Positions 8,870 to 17,975 of a stretch of 64,000 nucleotides of DNA are shown in pieces. The stretch is from contig CALAHF010000104.1 in assembly GCA_937891465.1 (NCBI GenBank), positions 24,501-88,500 on the forward strand, in the 5' to 3' direction. Positions within the stretch are counted from its first letter, which is position 1; the number at the start of each line of letters is the position of its first letter. Under the pieces are notes generated by a model. It was not told the DNA's origin. It did no database searches and saw nothing but the letters and a program-made list of their open reading frames with translations. The position numbers and the translations under genes were made by a program. The stretch is from an uncultured Verrucomicrobiales bacterium. GTDB taxonomy: Bacteria > Verrucomicrobiota > Verrucomicrobiia > Verrucomicrobiales > DEV007.

Positions 8870-10780
8870 CTAGAACCGAATTCGTGCGCCGCCAAATGCT
8901 GCGGTGCTTGGAGCTGCATAACCCGTCGTGCTCTCGTAATCTTCGTCGAGAACATTTTCAACTCGTCCGAAAAGCTCGATGTTTTCGGTGAGGCGATAAC
9001 TGGTGAAGATCCGAAGAACGGAATAGTCGTTCAGGAATACGCCGGGGTTATCAAGGCGGGTGTCTGCCCCGCGAACTTCAGCGCCGATGTCCCAGCTCTG
9101 AATCGGGCTGAGTGTGATACCGGCAGCGAAGGTGTGCTCGGGGCGACGTGGAAGGGTGTCGCCAGGCTGACCTGCGAATCCGCCGAAGTATTGACCGTCG
9201 CTGACAATTGCATCAAGCCAGGTGTAATTTGCATACAGCTTAACTCCGTCGATTGGAGTCAATACGCCCTCAACTTCGATGCCTTGAGTCTCCGTATCCA
9301 CAATTGCAGGGAAGGCCGGGAAGCCGATTGAATCTACAAGGTTGGTAATGTCTGCGTTGAAGTAAGTCACCGCGATGTTTCCGGTGTTCTCAGGAAAGAA
9401 CTGGCGAATTCCCGCTTCCCATGAAGCACTTTCCTCTGGAGCGATTAAATTTGGATCAACGGATGGGTCGAGGAAAATGAAGTCCTGGCCGCTTGGGGCT
9501 TTGTAGCCCGTTGCGTATTTCCCAAAAAATTGCGTGTTGGTTGCTTCAACTGTTTTAATGAGTTGAGCGGAATACGTCGACTTGCTTTCGAACGAGTCGT
9601 GCTCGTCGTGACGAATTGAAGCGAGCAAATTGAAGTTTGCTGGCAAATCAATGTCAGCCTGTGCAAAAACGCTACCGTAAGAGAATTTTTTTTCTGATGC
9701 TGTATTAAACGGTCCGGGGGTCAATGGATCGCGAACGAATTCATATTCATACCAGCCACCGCCGAGCGTAAAAGTTGCGTCGTCGGTTGGGTGAATATTC
9801 AACTGCGCTTCGACTTCATTTCCAGTCTGGTCGAGAACGTTGTCCTGCAAAAACACAGACTGAGTGGCAACAAGCTCGTTGGCGGTGTGGCTATAGTAAG
9901 CAGACAAATCCCAATCATCACGCTCCATTGTGAAGCGCGGAGAGAAAAGGTAAGACTCGTTTTCGTTGATCTGTGACTCAGGGAAAAACGTGCTGAGGCT
10001 TGATCCCGGAACCTGCAGATCCGAATCCTGATAAGTTGCAAGAAGATCGATCCAGGTACGGTCGGCGATTTCCAGGGCGACGTTTGAACGGATGTTCACG
10101 TTTTCGAAGTCATTTTGAAGCCGGTCATTTGAGGTCTCAGTTTTGTTGATGTCGAAAACAACGCCGAGCGCACCTTCTTTTGCAGTGATCTGACCGCCGC
10201 TGCGATTGGTATCAAAACTTCCGGACTCTGTGTAGGCATTCAGTGAAGTGCCCTGGAGCTTACGAGCGTCTTTCATACGGAGATCGAGAACACCCGCAAG
10301 CGCATCGGAGCCATAAAGCGAACTTACAGGACCACGCTGAAGCTGAACGGAATCAAGAAACGTCGTGTCGATCAGCTCAAGATTGTAGAGGCCAGCCAAA
10401 CCGGGAGCAAGGCGACGACCGTTTAGAGTAACTACAACATGGTTGGATTCCTGACCCCGCACAAAAAGCGAAGTCACGCCCCCTGTCTGACCCGCTTGGA
10501 CCACGGAGACACCGGGAAGATAGCTCAATACGTCATCGACTTGACGAAATTGATGCGATGACATGTGCTGCTCCGAGATGGTATCAACAGAAGGCAGAAC
10601 ATCATTGATGTTTTTGGGAGTCTTCGTCGCCACCACTGTCGTGATGTCGAGTGTCGCGATGTTATCGTCATCAAGAATGAGCGCATCTGCAAAAGCAGCG
10701 TCTTCTTCTTGAGCGTAGCCGATTGAAATCGCTGCGAAGGACGCAGCGAGGACTAGTTTGTAAGTGAGTTTCATGTTCAA
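8870..10780 (-). CDS. BtuB-like TonB-dependent outer-membrane receptor
   Basis: A 636-residue receptor with a signal peptide (cleavage near residue 23, SIGYAQ), a TonB box-like TTVVATKTP near 47, a plug domain with DVLSYLPGVSVVQAG and VFVRGQESNHV-type motifs, and a 22-strand-type barrel ending in the terminal phenylalanine (GGARIRF). Length and plug resemble BtuB, which imports cobalamin with energy from TonB-ExbBD. Standing next to cobalamin-dependent metH supports a corrinoid substrate, but this is inference because no cobalamin riboswitch was found and a siderophore remains possible. Confidence 0.85.
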   Translation of the reverse strand: MNMKLTYKLVLAASFAAISIGYAQEEDAAFADALILDDDNIATLDITTVVATKTPKNINDVLPSVDTISEQHMSSHQFRQVDDVLSYLPGVSVVQAGQTGGVTSLFVRGQESNHVVVTLNGRRLAPGLAGLYNLELIDTTFLDSVQLQRGPVSSLYGSDALAGVLDLRMKDARKLQGTSLNAYTESGSFDTNRSGGQITAKEGALGVVFDINKTETSNDRLQNDFENVNIRSNVALEIADRTWIDLLATYQDSDLQVPGSSLSTFFPESQINENESYLFSPRFTMERDDWDLSAYYSHTANELVATQSVFLQDNVLDQTGNEVEAQLNIHPTDDATFTLGGGWYEYEFVRDPLTPGPFNTASEKKFSYGSVFAQADIDLPANFNLLASIRHDEHDSFESKSTYSAQLIKTVEATNTQFFGKYATGYKAPSGQDFIFLDPSVDPNLIAPEESASWEAGIRQFFPENTGNIAVTYFNADITNLVDSIGFPAFPAIVDTETQGIEVEGVLTPIDGVKLYANYTWLDAIVSDGQYFGGFAGQPGDTLPRRPEHTFAAGITLSPIQSWDIGAEVRGADTRLDNPGVFLNDYSVLRIFTSYRLTENIELFGRVENVLDEDYESTTGYAAPSTAAFGGARIRF

Positions 10781-10905
10781 CTTGGATTCATATAAACAAA
10801 TCCTGATTGATTGATATGTTTTTTTAGGAGTAGTGCAAGGATTAATTCTACATTTTGAAAGAGATTGTTTCGATGAGACTCATTTCTTGAGATTTGTTAA
10901 GAAAA

Positions 10906-10914
10906 ATTATACCA
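10906..10914 (-). promoter_or_regulatory. Extended -10 promoter candidate for the TonB receptor
   Basis: On the minus strand the sequence TGGTATAAT gives a perfect -10 hexamer with an extended TGn element, about 125 bp upstream of the receptor start. No good -35 is present, which is acceptable for an extended -10 promoter. A GCGGGA/TCCCGC hairpin lies just upstream (10924-10947). Confidence 0.35.
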
Positions 10915-11030
10915 GCATCGGCAAGCGGGATGCCCAACCAAGTCCCGCAGAGGTTCGTGACGAGTCCTGAATCACCTCACCATCGGGGATTACGCTTCGT
11001 TCTCGAAACCCCAAATGCTATGATCGAAGG

Positions 11031-11588
11031 ATGAATCGGAGCGCCTTCTTTTTTCGATGTGCAGCTGTCTTGGCTGTTATTCTTGCATCTTCTGTTTTCT
11101 CTCAAGCCCAAAAACCGATCAAATCGCTCGGTGATATCGAGGTGCTTGCCAAAGCTGAAGGCACTTGGGAGGGCGGCGGTGTTGGCTTTGATATCGAAGA
11201 GGATGAGCTTCAGGAGCCGCAAACGTTTCGCGACTATTGGAAATCGGAGTTTAAAAAGGGAAATCAGACCTTCGAGATGGCGGGCGTGATCAAACGGAAC
11301 GGCAAAGAGTTGGCATACACGTGGAACTTCAACTTCAATGGAAATCGCGATAAAATCACTGCGTCCTACGAAATGGGGGCTGATGCCAAAGGCGAACTCG
11401 GCGTAAAGATCATCTCAGATGGTAAGCGCGTCCAACTTCATCCCATCAAGGGGCAAAAAGGGATCGACATGACAATCGATATCTATTTCGAGGACGATGA
11501 CATCGTGATCGAGTCCCGAGTCCGCAATCTGAAGAGGGAACTCGTCTATCAGTCAGCGACTCGATATCAAAAAATTGCGACAAAATGA
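11031..11588 (+). CDS. Secreted protein of unknown function (lipocalin-like)
   Basis: A 185-residue protein with a clear signal peptide (cleavage near residue 27, VFSQAQ). The mature part is a beta-strand-rich single domain: LAKAEGTWEGGGVGFD near the start, then repeated strand pairs such as KGNQTFEMAGVIKRNG and LGVKIISDGKRVQL. The TWEG start followed by short antiparallel strands is lipocalin-like, but I cannot assign a family. Likely periplasmic. It is divergent from the TonB receptor. Confidence 0.6.
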   Translation: MNRSAFFFRCAAVLAVILASSVFSQAQKPIKSLGDIEVLAKAEGTWEGGGVGFDIEEDELQEPQTFRDYWKSEFKKGNQTFEMAGVIKRNGKELAYTWNFNFNGNRDKITASYEMGADAKGELGVKIISDGKRVQLHPIKGQKGIDMTIDIYFEDDDIVIESRVRNLKRELVYQSATRYQKIATK

Positions 11589-11719
11589 GTAATTTTTAAA
11601 AATTCTCAAAAATAATACGCAAAAAGTGAAGTTTTTTTAAAAAAGATAGTTGCGACTCATAAATAGTTGGGTAACTTTAACCATCAACCAATGCCGGTTG
11701 TCATGGAGCCAATCAATTA

Positions 11720-12394
11720 ATGAATCCCCTGTCATCTCTTCCCACAACTATTGCTGCGATTGCGATTGCCGCTTCAGGTTTTTCGCTTTCGACAGCGCAT
11801 GGACAGGATTGGGGATATAATGAAGACGGGGCAGGCGCCGAGAGCAGTTCTCGCAGATTATTTAAAAACAAATCCATTTTTGCATACGACTATCTGGATC
11901 TTGGCTATTTCAATTACGATTTTGATGATGCCGGCGTTGATTCGGCTACTGGATTTGGCGGCGAGCTTTCGCTCCCTATTACCTCGACGCTCTTTGCGAA
12001 AGCATCTCTAAGCTACGCCACACCAGAGACATCTGATGGTGAAGACCTCGACTACCTCGCTTGGAAGTTGGGTGGCGGAATCGGTATTCCCCTGAAATCG
12101 AACCTCGATCTGGTGATTGAAGGCGGATTGGCGCGGGAAAAATTTGCATCAGGAATCCTCGATAATCCCATCGACGGACATGGACTTTACGTGGCACCGA
12201 GTCTTCGACTCATGCTCGGAGATCTCTTTGAGATCGATGGGGGCGTCACAATCACAAACATAGACAATAACACCAACTTCGGCCTGGATCTGAAGGCGCT
12301 CATGCACATAACTCCACGGTTAAGTGCATTCGGCAGCGCCTATTATTCCAACGAGGTGAGTCAGTACGGATTAGGACTTCGGTTGAGTTTTTAG
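11720..12394 (+). CDS. Outer-membrane beta-barrel protein, small
   Basis: A 224-residue protein with a signal peptide (about residues 1-29, cleavage near AHGQ) followed by alternating amphipathic strands with aromatic belts. It ends in GLGLRLSF with a terminal phenylalanine, the BAM recognition signal. The size fits an eight- to ten-strand barrel. Acidic loops (DFDDAGVD, SDGEDLDY) are prominent. Transport, adhesion or a structural role cannot be told apart. The duplicated hairpins lie immediately downstream. Confidence 0.7.
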   Translation: MNPLSSLPTTIAAIAIAASGFSLSTAHGQDWGYNEDGAGAESSSRRLFKNKSIFAYDYLDLGYFNYDFDDAGVDSATGFGGELSLPITSTLFAKASLSYATPETSDGEDLDYLAWKLGGGIGIPLKSNLDLVIEGGLAREKFASGILDNPIDGHGLYVAPSLRLMLGDLFEIDGGVTITNIDNNTNFGLDLKALMHITPRLSAFGSAYYSNEVSQYGLGLRLSF

Positions 12395-12420
12395 AGAAAT
12401 TCTAAGTTCACAATCGCAAG

Positions 12421-12504
12421 CCCTGAGTTGAGGGGTAGCCGCAGTTCGGGTTATTGGCAGGTGCCCGGACTGCGGCTCGTTTCTTCTGAGAAAAGAAACG
12501 AGCC
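12421..12504 (+). repeat. RNA-like hairpin element, copy A, with second overlapping hairpin
   Basis: A conserved block CCTGAGTTGAGGGGTAG precedes a 14-bp stem (12437-12450 with 12464-12477; loop TTATTGGCAGGTG). The last four bases of this stem start a second perfect 12-bp stem (12474-12485 with 12493-12504). The two hairpins compete for those four bases. It follows the barrel gene stop by 27 bp and may act as its terminator or attenuator. Confidence 0.7.
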
Positions 12505-12564
12505 CAATCACTTTTGACATGAGTAGTCAGTAAAAATTAGGACCTCGATAAGATTAATCGAAAG

Positions 12565-12627
12565 TCCTGAGTTGAGGGGTAGCTGCAGTTCGGGTCATTG
12601 GCAGGTGCCCGAACTGCGGCTCGTCTC
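12565..12627 (+). repeat. RNA-like hairpin element, copy B
   Basis: A second copy of the block at 12421, about 62 bp long and 144 bp further on. The stem AGCTGCAGTTCGGG pairs with CCCGAACTGCGGCT across the same 13-base loop type. Compared with copy A, two stem positions differ and both differences keep the pairing (C-G to T-G; T-G to T-A). The second overlapping hairpin is missing here. Confidence 0.7.
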
Positions 12628-12681
12628 CCTTCTTTCGCGACGTAAAATCCACACGGAAGAATGCTGACTTGAAAGATAAAA

Positions 12682-13124
12682 TCAGGGATTTGTCTGGGAA
12701 GTGGACTCCGTAGCTGTTTTTTCGCTGGCGAACATGATTTTGGTCCCCAGCCATGACCCGACAATGAGCGGTGATGTAATAATGGCTCCGAGAAACAAGA
12801 CAATTGGAATCCAGGGGATCAAATTATCGACATCGCCGAAAACGAGCTCCCCTAGAAACGCTCCGCTAATCAGTAAAATCACCGAGCCTAAAAATCCGGC
12901 GAGGGTTTTAGCGGTTTCCGTTTTAAAAATCAAACGAGCAACCACAAACGCAATCAGGCTGAGAATCACACCTAGTACCACAATCTGGGCGACCAATGAA
13001 AAATCGGGGCCTCTAGGATTGAAGGAAATCAGAATCCCGATAGTGACGGGGCTCCAACCGCCACGGTGAGCGAGCCGAGTAAAATTCTCCTGTGTTTTGG
13101 TAATTTTTCAATCGTCTTCATCAT
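12682..13124 (-). pseudogene. Small membrane protein gene split by a one-base frameshift
   Basis: Two frames join into one plausible protein of about 147 residues. The first begins at 13124 with MMKTIEKLPKHRRILLGSL and runs to a stop near 13029. The second contains VTIGILISFNPRGPDF followed by three membrane segments and ends in TESTSQTNP. Adding one C to the four-base run at 13048-13051 (GGGG on the plus strand) restores a continuous frame through GAPVTIGIL. Without the shift only a 104-residue piece with a weak TTG start at 12996 remains. It is either a real inactivated gene or a consensus error in a homopolymer. Family not recognised. Confidence 0.6.
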
Positions 13125-13271
13125 GGCTTGGGTCAGCTTTGTGGGCTGTATGCTCTAATACGATTGAAAATTTCCTCCATTGAAAGTTGGAGCGGCAACA
13201 TTGATTCGATCGATGTTTGATTCGATGAATGAAATCCTTTCTGCTCTGAATTAGAAGCGACAAGCTCGCTT

Positions 13272-13622
13272 TCACTCCTCCGCTGGAACATCCGCGGCCG
13301 CATCATCCGTCCACACCGTTCCGTCATGGAATTTATTTGGAATTCTCGCCAGCGTTTGCGCGAAGAAATAGTAAAACGCCCAGCAAGCCGCCACCGCAAT
13401 CGCGAGGTGAACCACCGGCATCAGGGGCAGAGAAAACCGGCTTCTCTTTACCTCCGGCTTCACCTTTTCTTCAGAGAGGCAGCGCGCGCAGGTTAGTTTT
13501 CCATGGTGCTCGGTGATGCACTCACCGCAATAAAAAGTCCGACACTTCGGGCAGCGAGCCGTCGCGGCTCGATCTGCGTGGATCAAGCAAGTGGTTTGAG
13601 AAAGTGGAGTTGCCGCTGCCAT
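13272..13622 (-). CDS. B-box-like zinc-finger membrane protein
   Basis: A 116-residue protein. Residues about 12-48 carry a cysteine/histidine array (CLIHADRAATARC, CPKCRTFYC, CITEHHGK, CARC) of the B-box zinc-finger type found at the N-terminus of many bacterial membrane proteins. A single membrane helix follows (about 70-90) and then an acidic tail. Its gene starts 12 bp after the stop of the upstream membrane protein gene, so the two probably form an operon. Likely a protein-binding membrane adaptor; role unknown. Confidence 0.65.
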   Translation of the reverse strand: MAAATPLSQTTCLIHADRAATARCPKCRTFYCGECITEHHGKLTCARCLSEEKVKPEVKRSRFSLPLMPVVHLAIAVAACWAFYYFFAQTLARIPNKFHDGTVWTDDAAADVPAEE

Positions 13623-13634
13623 GTCAGTTCAAAA

Positions 13635-14630
13635 TCACGAATTCTCGGTCGAATGTTTTTTGAAGCGACTTGCGATGATCAGCCCAATCAATCCCGCGAT
13701 TGCCATAACTCCGCCTGCGATTACAAAAATCAGATAGAAAGCCAGGTTTCCTGTTGATGGGAGAGAGGCAAAAGCTTCGAACGGTCCGGCCGCGCTAATT
13801 GTGAAAGAAGGAACATCTAAAGCGACCACTGAGTAATACACTAACGCCGTTCCTGAAACTGAAAATAAAGTTCCCAACAACACCCACAGGCTCCCACGAA
13901 CGCCTTCGGGGCAGGGTTTTCTGACCGAAGTGATCACTCCGCCCATCACCAAAAGTATTGCCGCCAAAATGGTGGTGAAAAGCGCGCCGACCAAGACCAC
14001 GTTTTCCATGTGTACCGCCGCAACCAAAAGAAGCCCGGCAACAAGCGATACGATGAATCCAAACATCGCGGTTTTTGGAACGATCTGAGGAAGGGGGCCG
14101 GAAACCGTGGCCGGCGGACTGTTTTCCGCATCCAACTTCACGGAAGCCTGTTGCTCTTGAATCCGTCCTTCCAAAACATCGAGCACCTGTTTCGCTTTAT
14201 AAATTCGCGAGAGCGGTCCAATACGCTCTTTTTTTAAAGCCGTCTGTAATTCGCAAACGCAACGCGGGCCCAACACAAAATTACGAACCAGCATGATCAA
14301 ACATATTAGTCCCAACGGAAGCGGCAATGCCAACGTCCAAATGAGACCGAAGTTAGAATCCGGATCTCTACCCGCCAAAATGGCAAACGTGGTCAATCCA
14401 AAGATCACCAACCCAAGTAAAAGCAGCGCTCCGTAGCCCCACATCCCTGCAGTTCGAACCGTCGCAATCGATTGAATATCCTGATAGCGAAACCGCCTAT
14501 ATTCCTCCCGAAACGGCACGAACAGCCCCGAACCTTTGATGTAAAGCAGGTGATCTGTCCCGAGCCAGAGGCTGGACATTCCGAGAAATCCCTTCCCGAT
14601 TCTTGTGTATTCGTCGAACTCAGTTTTCAA
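13635..14630 (-). CDS. Multi-pass membrane protein with PH-like N-terminus
   Basis: A 331-residue protein. The N-terminal 60 residues (LLYIKGSGLFVPFREEYRRF then YQDIQSIATVRT) look like half of a bacterial PH-like domain. Two membrane segments follow (about 62-118), then a cytoplasmic section (about 120-185) with LKKERIGPLSRIYKAKQVLDVLEGRI, and five further membrane helices to the end. No family is recognised. The first gene of a two-gene unit with the B-box protein. Confidence 0.55.
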   Translation of the reverse strand: MKTEFDEYTRIGKGFLGMSSLWLGTDHLLYIKGSGLFVPFREEYRRFRYQDIQSIATVRTAGMWGYGALLLLGLVIFGLTTFAILAGRDPDSNFGLIWTLALPLPLGLICLIMLVRNFVLGPRCVCELQTALKKERIGPLSRIYKAKQVLDVLEGRIQEQQASVKLDAENSPPATVSGPLPQIVPKTAMFGFIVSLVAGLLLVAAVHMENVVLVGALFTTILAAILLVMGGVITSVRKPCPEGVRGSLWVLLGTLFSVSGTALVYYSVVALDVPSFTISAAGPFEAFASLPSTGNLAFYLIFVIAGGVMAIAGLIGLIIASRFKKHSTENS

Positions 14631-14952
14631 ATCTCAATTTCCTTCTGCCTGAAAATACAGAGTCCGACTAAAAACGCGATGATCTTTTTCTAAGAATTAC
14701 GATCCACCAGAAGCATATCTCTGAATCAACTCGGGTGGATCGAGCCCAGTTCAGCTTGCCGGGCGAAGGGCCGGAGCTAAGCGGCCCCTTTGAAACGAAT
14801 CAACAGGGTCTGTTCAACGAACGAACAGGGTTCGATCGAAACGGCTTTTCGATCAGATAGGTTTGGTTCGATAAACCAACCTTATCCCTGTTGAATGGTG
14901 AAGATGTGATTTACGAAGCGGCATCATTCCTGCATCATCCAATGGAACCATC
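14631..14952. other. Intergenic region with several inverted repeats
   Basis: No gene is visible in these 322 bases. They hold an inverted repeat GATCCACC/GGTGGATC (14701-14740), a GC-rich hairpin GGGCCG/CGGCCC (14768-14787), and copy 3 of the AACAGGGT repeat. They separate divergent genes and so should contain two promoters, but I could not identify these with confidence. Confidence 0.5.
14795..14895. repeat. AACAGGGT repeat, copy 3 (compound)
   Basis: Two direct units (AACAGGGTCTGTTC and AACAGGGTTCGATC) are followed by a hairpin-like part, and the block closes with an inverted unit (TATCCCTGTTGA). TCAACAGGG at the left end mirrors CCCTGTTGA at the right end, giving a block of about 100 bp with terminal inverted repeats. 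It is the longest copy in the window. Confidence 0.75.
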
Positions 14953-17900
14953 ATGAAGCATTACCACCTCTCTATCTTTTCTCTGTTACTCGCGTTTGGG
15001 GCACCACCCGTTTTTGGCCAGCAAGGAAAAGTCCATATTCCTCGCCGGCAATCAGCTCCTCCAGGGCCTCCCCTGTCTGCGGAAGAGGCTGCGAAAAAGT
15101 TTACGGTTCCTGAAGGCTTTGCCGTTCAGGTCGTCGCCGCAGAACCGGATGTGGTGAATCCCGTCGCGATGGCGATTGATGAGAAAGGCCGCTTCTGGGT
15201 GACGGAGAGTTTTAGCTATCCTAAAAAAGACACGGGAGCGGGCCTGGACCGGATCAAGGTTCTCGAAGACACGGATGGAGACGGCGTGGTTGATAAAACA
15301 ACAATTTTTGCCGAAGGCCTGAATATTCCGTCGGGAATCGCAGTCGGTTACGGCGGTGTGTGGGTGTGCAATTCGCCGGATCTTCTTTTCCTGCAAGACA
15401 CCGACGGCGACCTGAAAGCAGACACCCAGAAAGTGATCGCAACTGGATTTGGCCGGACGGATACTCACGAGCTTCCCAACGCGTTGACGTGGGGACCGGA
15501 CGGCTGGCTGTATGGCCTGAACGGCGTTTTTAATTACTCAAATGTGACGCATCGCGGCAAAACAATCCCGTTCACCTGTGCAGTTTTTCGGGTGAATCCG
15601 CGTGCGGAAACGGAAGGCGAATGGGCGGGGACCCACGATTTTGAACTGTTCGCTGAGGGAACTTCAAACCCGTGGGGAATCGCATTTGATGAAAATGGTG
15701 AGCTGTTTCTGAGCGCCTGCGTGATCGATCATCTCTGGCACATCAGCGAAAGCGGCTACTACCATCGCCAGGGCGGACCGTATCCGCCGCACACCTGGAA
15801 GCTGGAATCGATCGTGAAACACAAACATCAGATGGCAGCCTATTGCGGCATCACATGGTTCGATTCGCCGACCTATCCCGAAGAATACAGCGGCCATCTT
15901 TACATGGGAAATATTCACGGTGGCTGCGTGAATGTCGATTCGCTGGAGCGGAGCGGTTCGAGTTATTTCGGAAAACCGCGACCGGATTTCATGACGGCAA
16001 ATGATGTCTGGCATATGCCGGTGGCTCAAGAAGTCGGGCCGGACGGCTGTCTCTATGTGCTGGATTGGTACGATCGCTACCATTGTTATCAGGACGCAAA
16101 CGCAGATCCCGAAGGCGTCGATCGCGGGCGGGGACGGCTTTATCGGGTGACCTACGGCGAAAATCCGCGAGCTGCCGGAATATTCGATTTGGCGATGGCC
16201 GGTGATGAATCCCTTGTCGAGATGCTGGAAGACCCGAACATATTTTTCCGAAACACAGCCCAGCGGTTGTTGCAAGAGGCCGGCAAAAGCGATCAGGAAT
16301 TCACCCTTCGTGAAATCGTCGAAGACAAAACCGCTCCGAAAAAAACGCGGCTTCACGCGCTTTGGTCGTTGATGGGTAATGGCGAACCGCTCGATCCATT
16401 TTTCCACCGGATGCTGCTTTACGAAACCGAGCCGCAACTTCGCGCCTGGGGCGTTCGGGCGGCGGGGAATCAGGATAAGGTTTCGAAGGAAATCCGGAAT
16501 CGGATTGCCGAAATGACGCGTGATGAATCACCTGACGTGGTGCGGCAAGTGGTGATTGCCGCGAGAAAAATAGAGGGCTTGAAGAGTGAATCCATTTTAG
16601 CCGATGCCCTCGCCAATTGCCTCGACGACGAAACCATTCCTCATCTGGTTTGGCAAAACCTAAAAGTTGACGGCATCACTTCCCCCGATGTGTTGATGTC
16701 GCGTTTTCAGAAAGAAACCAATCCCGACAGTTCCCCGGGAATTACGAAGATGGCTTCTCAGTTGGGCGCTTTTTGGTTGGGTGGTGAGAAGCCCGATTTG
16801 TTTGCAGCTTCAGAACTTCTGACGATGCTGATCGCAGCGGAAGACACCGATGGAGCCAACGCATTGCTCCGCGAAATGGGCGGTAAAATTCGAACGGGCG
16901 AAATCGATAAAGCTCAGCTAGTCGATCTGCGGGGCATTCTTCAACCAGCGCTGGATCCGCTTCTCGAACCGGGCAATCCGCTCCAATACAGTGCATCGCT
17001 GGTTGCAATTGGATGGAGAAATCCAGCGGCCTACGAATTCATCGAAAGCGCGCTCCAGAATCCCAAGTGGGGTTGGCATGGCAGAATTCATTCCATGGAA
17101 GCATTCATCGCAATTGGAGAATCTGAGACCGTGACCGCGGAAGCGAAAAAAATTATGGGAAATGGCAAAGCCAATTCGGAATTCAAACGAGGCGTGCTTT
17201 CGACTCTCGGAAAACTGGGCGATCCCTCCGTTGCGGACGTCGTTCTTGAGACACTTGGAAATCAGTCTCCGGCTTTGCGTCGCGATGCCATCGAATTGCT
17301 CGCAAGTCGCCCCGACTGGGCTGCCAAACTTGTGACTGCGGTGAAGAACGGAACGGTTAAAAAGGCGGAAATCAATCCGCTTCAAGCCACCAAACTGGGG
17401 TCGGCCAATCCGAAGTTGAAGCCAGCGATCAAGGAAATCTGGGGAGCCATTCGAACTGAACGAAATCCGCAGCGTGAAAAAGTCATCGCAAAAACCAAAA
17501 TGCTGGTGAAAAGCAAGACGGGCGATTGGAAAAACGGGCAGCAAGTTTTCGCACGCGCTTGTGCGGCCTGCCACAAAATGCATGGGAAAGGCAATTTGAT
17601 CGGACCGGACATCACCACCAGCGGTCGCGGAACGTTGGACCAGCTGCTTTCGAACGTCCTCGACCCAAACCTTGTGATAGGCGAAGATTATCAGGCACGG
17701 ATCGTAAAAACTAAAGACGGACGATCCATCATGGGGCTTCCAGTGGAAGACAACGCTCAGCGAGTGATCATCCGGCCTCCGACCGGAAAGGACGACACCA
17801 TTCCGCGAAACCAAATCGACTCGATCGAAGTGCTGCCGATTTCACTGATGCCCGAAGGTCTCGAAAACACGATGACCGAGCAGGAGCTCGTCGATCTGAT

Positions 17901-17973
17901 CAATTTTCTAGCGCACGACAAACATCCGTCGAATCCCGAAGCTGCAGTGCTTTCGGGAGTGAAGCTGAAGTGA
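14953..17973 (+). CDS. PVC-type propeller/HEAT/cytochrome c protein (membrane-bound dehydrogenase type)
   Basis: A 1006-residue exported protein. Order: signal peptide (1-22, VFGQQ); a glucose/sorbosone-dehydrogenase-like beta-propeller (about 45-400) with GWLYGLNG and FDENGELFLSAC; HEAT-like helical repeats (about 410-800); and a C-terminal cytochrome c domain with CAACH (Cys870, Cys873, His874), a likely distal methionine further on, and SIMGL. This is the architecture annotated in planctomycetes and verrucomicrobia as PVC-type haem-binding protein. It probably oxidises a sugar or alcohol in the periplasm and passes electrons to the haem; the substrate is unknown. Its stop lies 2 bp from the stop of the convergent mrp operon. 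Confidence 0.85.
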   Translation: MKHYHLSIFSLLLAFGAPPVFGQQGKVHIPRRQSAPPGPPLSAEEAAKKFTVPEGFAVQVVAAEPDVVNPVAMAIDEKGRFWVTESFSYPKKDTGAGLDRIKVLEDTDGDGVVDKTTIFAEGLNIPSGIAVGYGGVWVCNSPDLLFLQDTDGDLKADTQKVIATGFGRTDTHELPNALTWGPDGWLYGLNGVFNYSNVTHRGKTIPFTCAVFRVNPRAETEGEWAGTHDFELFAEGTSNPWGIAFDENGELFLSACVIDHLWHISESGYYHRQGGPYPPHTWKLESIVKHKHQMAAYCGITWFDSPTYPEEYSGHLYMGNIHGGCVNVDSLERSGSSYFGKPRPDFMTANDVWHMPVAQEVGPDGCLYVLDWYDRYHCYQDANADPEGVDRGRGRLYRVTYGENPRAAGIFDLAMAGDESLVEMLEDPNIFFRNTAQRLLQEAGKSDQEFTLREIVEDKTAPKKTRLHALWSLMGNGEPLDPFFHRMLLYETEPQLRAWGVRAAGNQDKVSKEIRNRIAEMTRDESPDVVRQVVIAARKIEGLKSESILADALANCLDDETIPHLVWQNLKVDGITSPDVLMSRFQKETNPDSSPGITKMASQLGAFWLGGEKPDLFAASELLTMLIAAEDTDGANALLREMGGKIRTGEIDKAQLVDLRGILQPALDPLLEPGNPLQYSASLVAIGWRNPAAYEFIESALQNPKWGWHGRIHSMEAFIAIGESETVTAEAKKIMGNGKANSEFKRGVLSTLGKLGDPSVADVVLETLGNQSPALRRDAIELLASRPDWAAKLVTAVKNGTVKKAEINPLQATKLGSANPKLKPAIKEIWGAIRTERNPQREKVIAKTKMLVKSKTGDWKNGQQVFARACAACHKMHGKGNLIGPDITTSGRGTLDQLLSNVLDPNLVIGEDYQARIVKTKDGRSIMGLPVEDNAQRVIIRPPTGKDDTIPRNQIDSIEVLPISLMPEGLENTMTEQELVDLINFLAHDKHPSNPEAAVLSGVKLK

Positions 17974-17975
17974 GC

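Noticed and set aside
10781..11030. Cobalamin riboswitch upstream of the BtuB-like gene
   Set aside because: The conserved B12-box-like blocks (such as GCCACTG) are not seen; only a generic hairpin is present.
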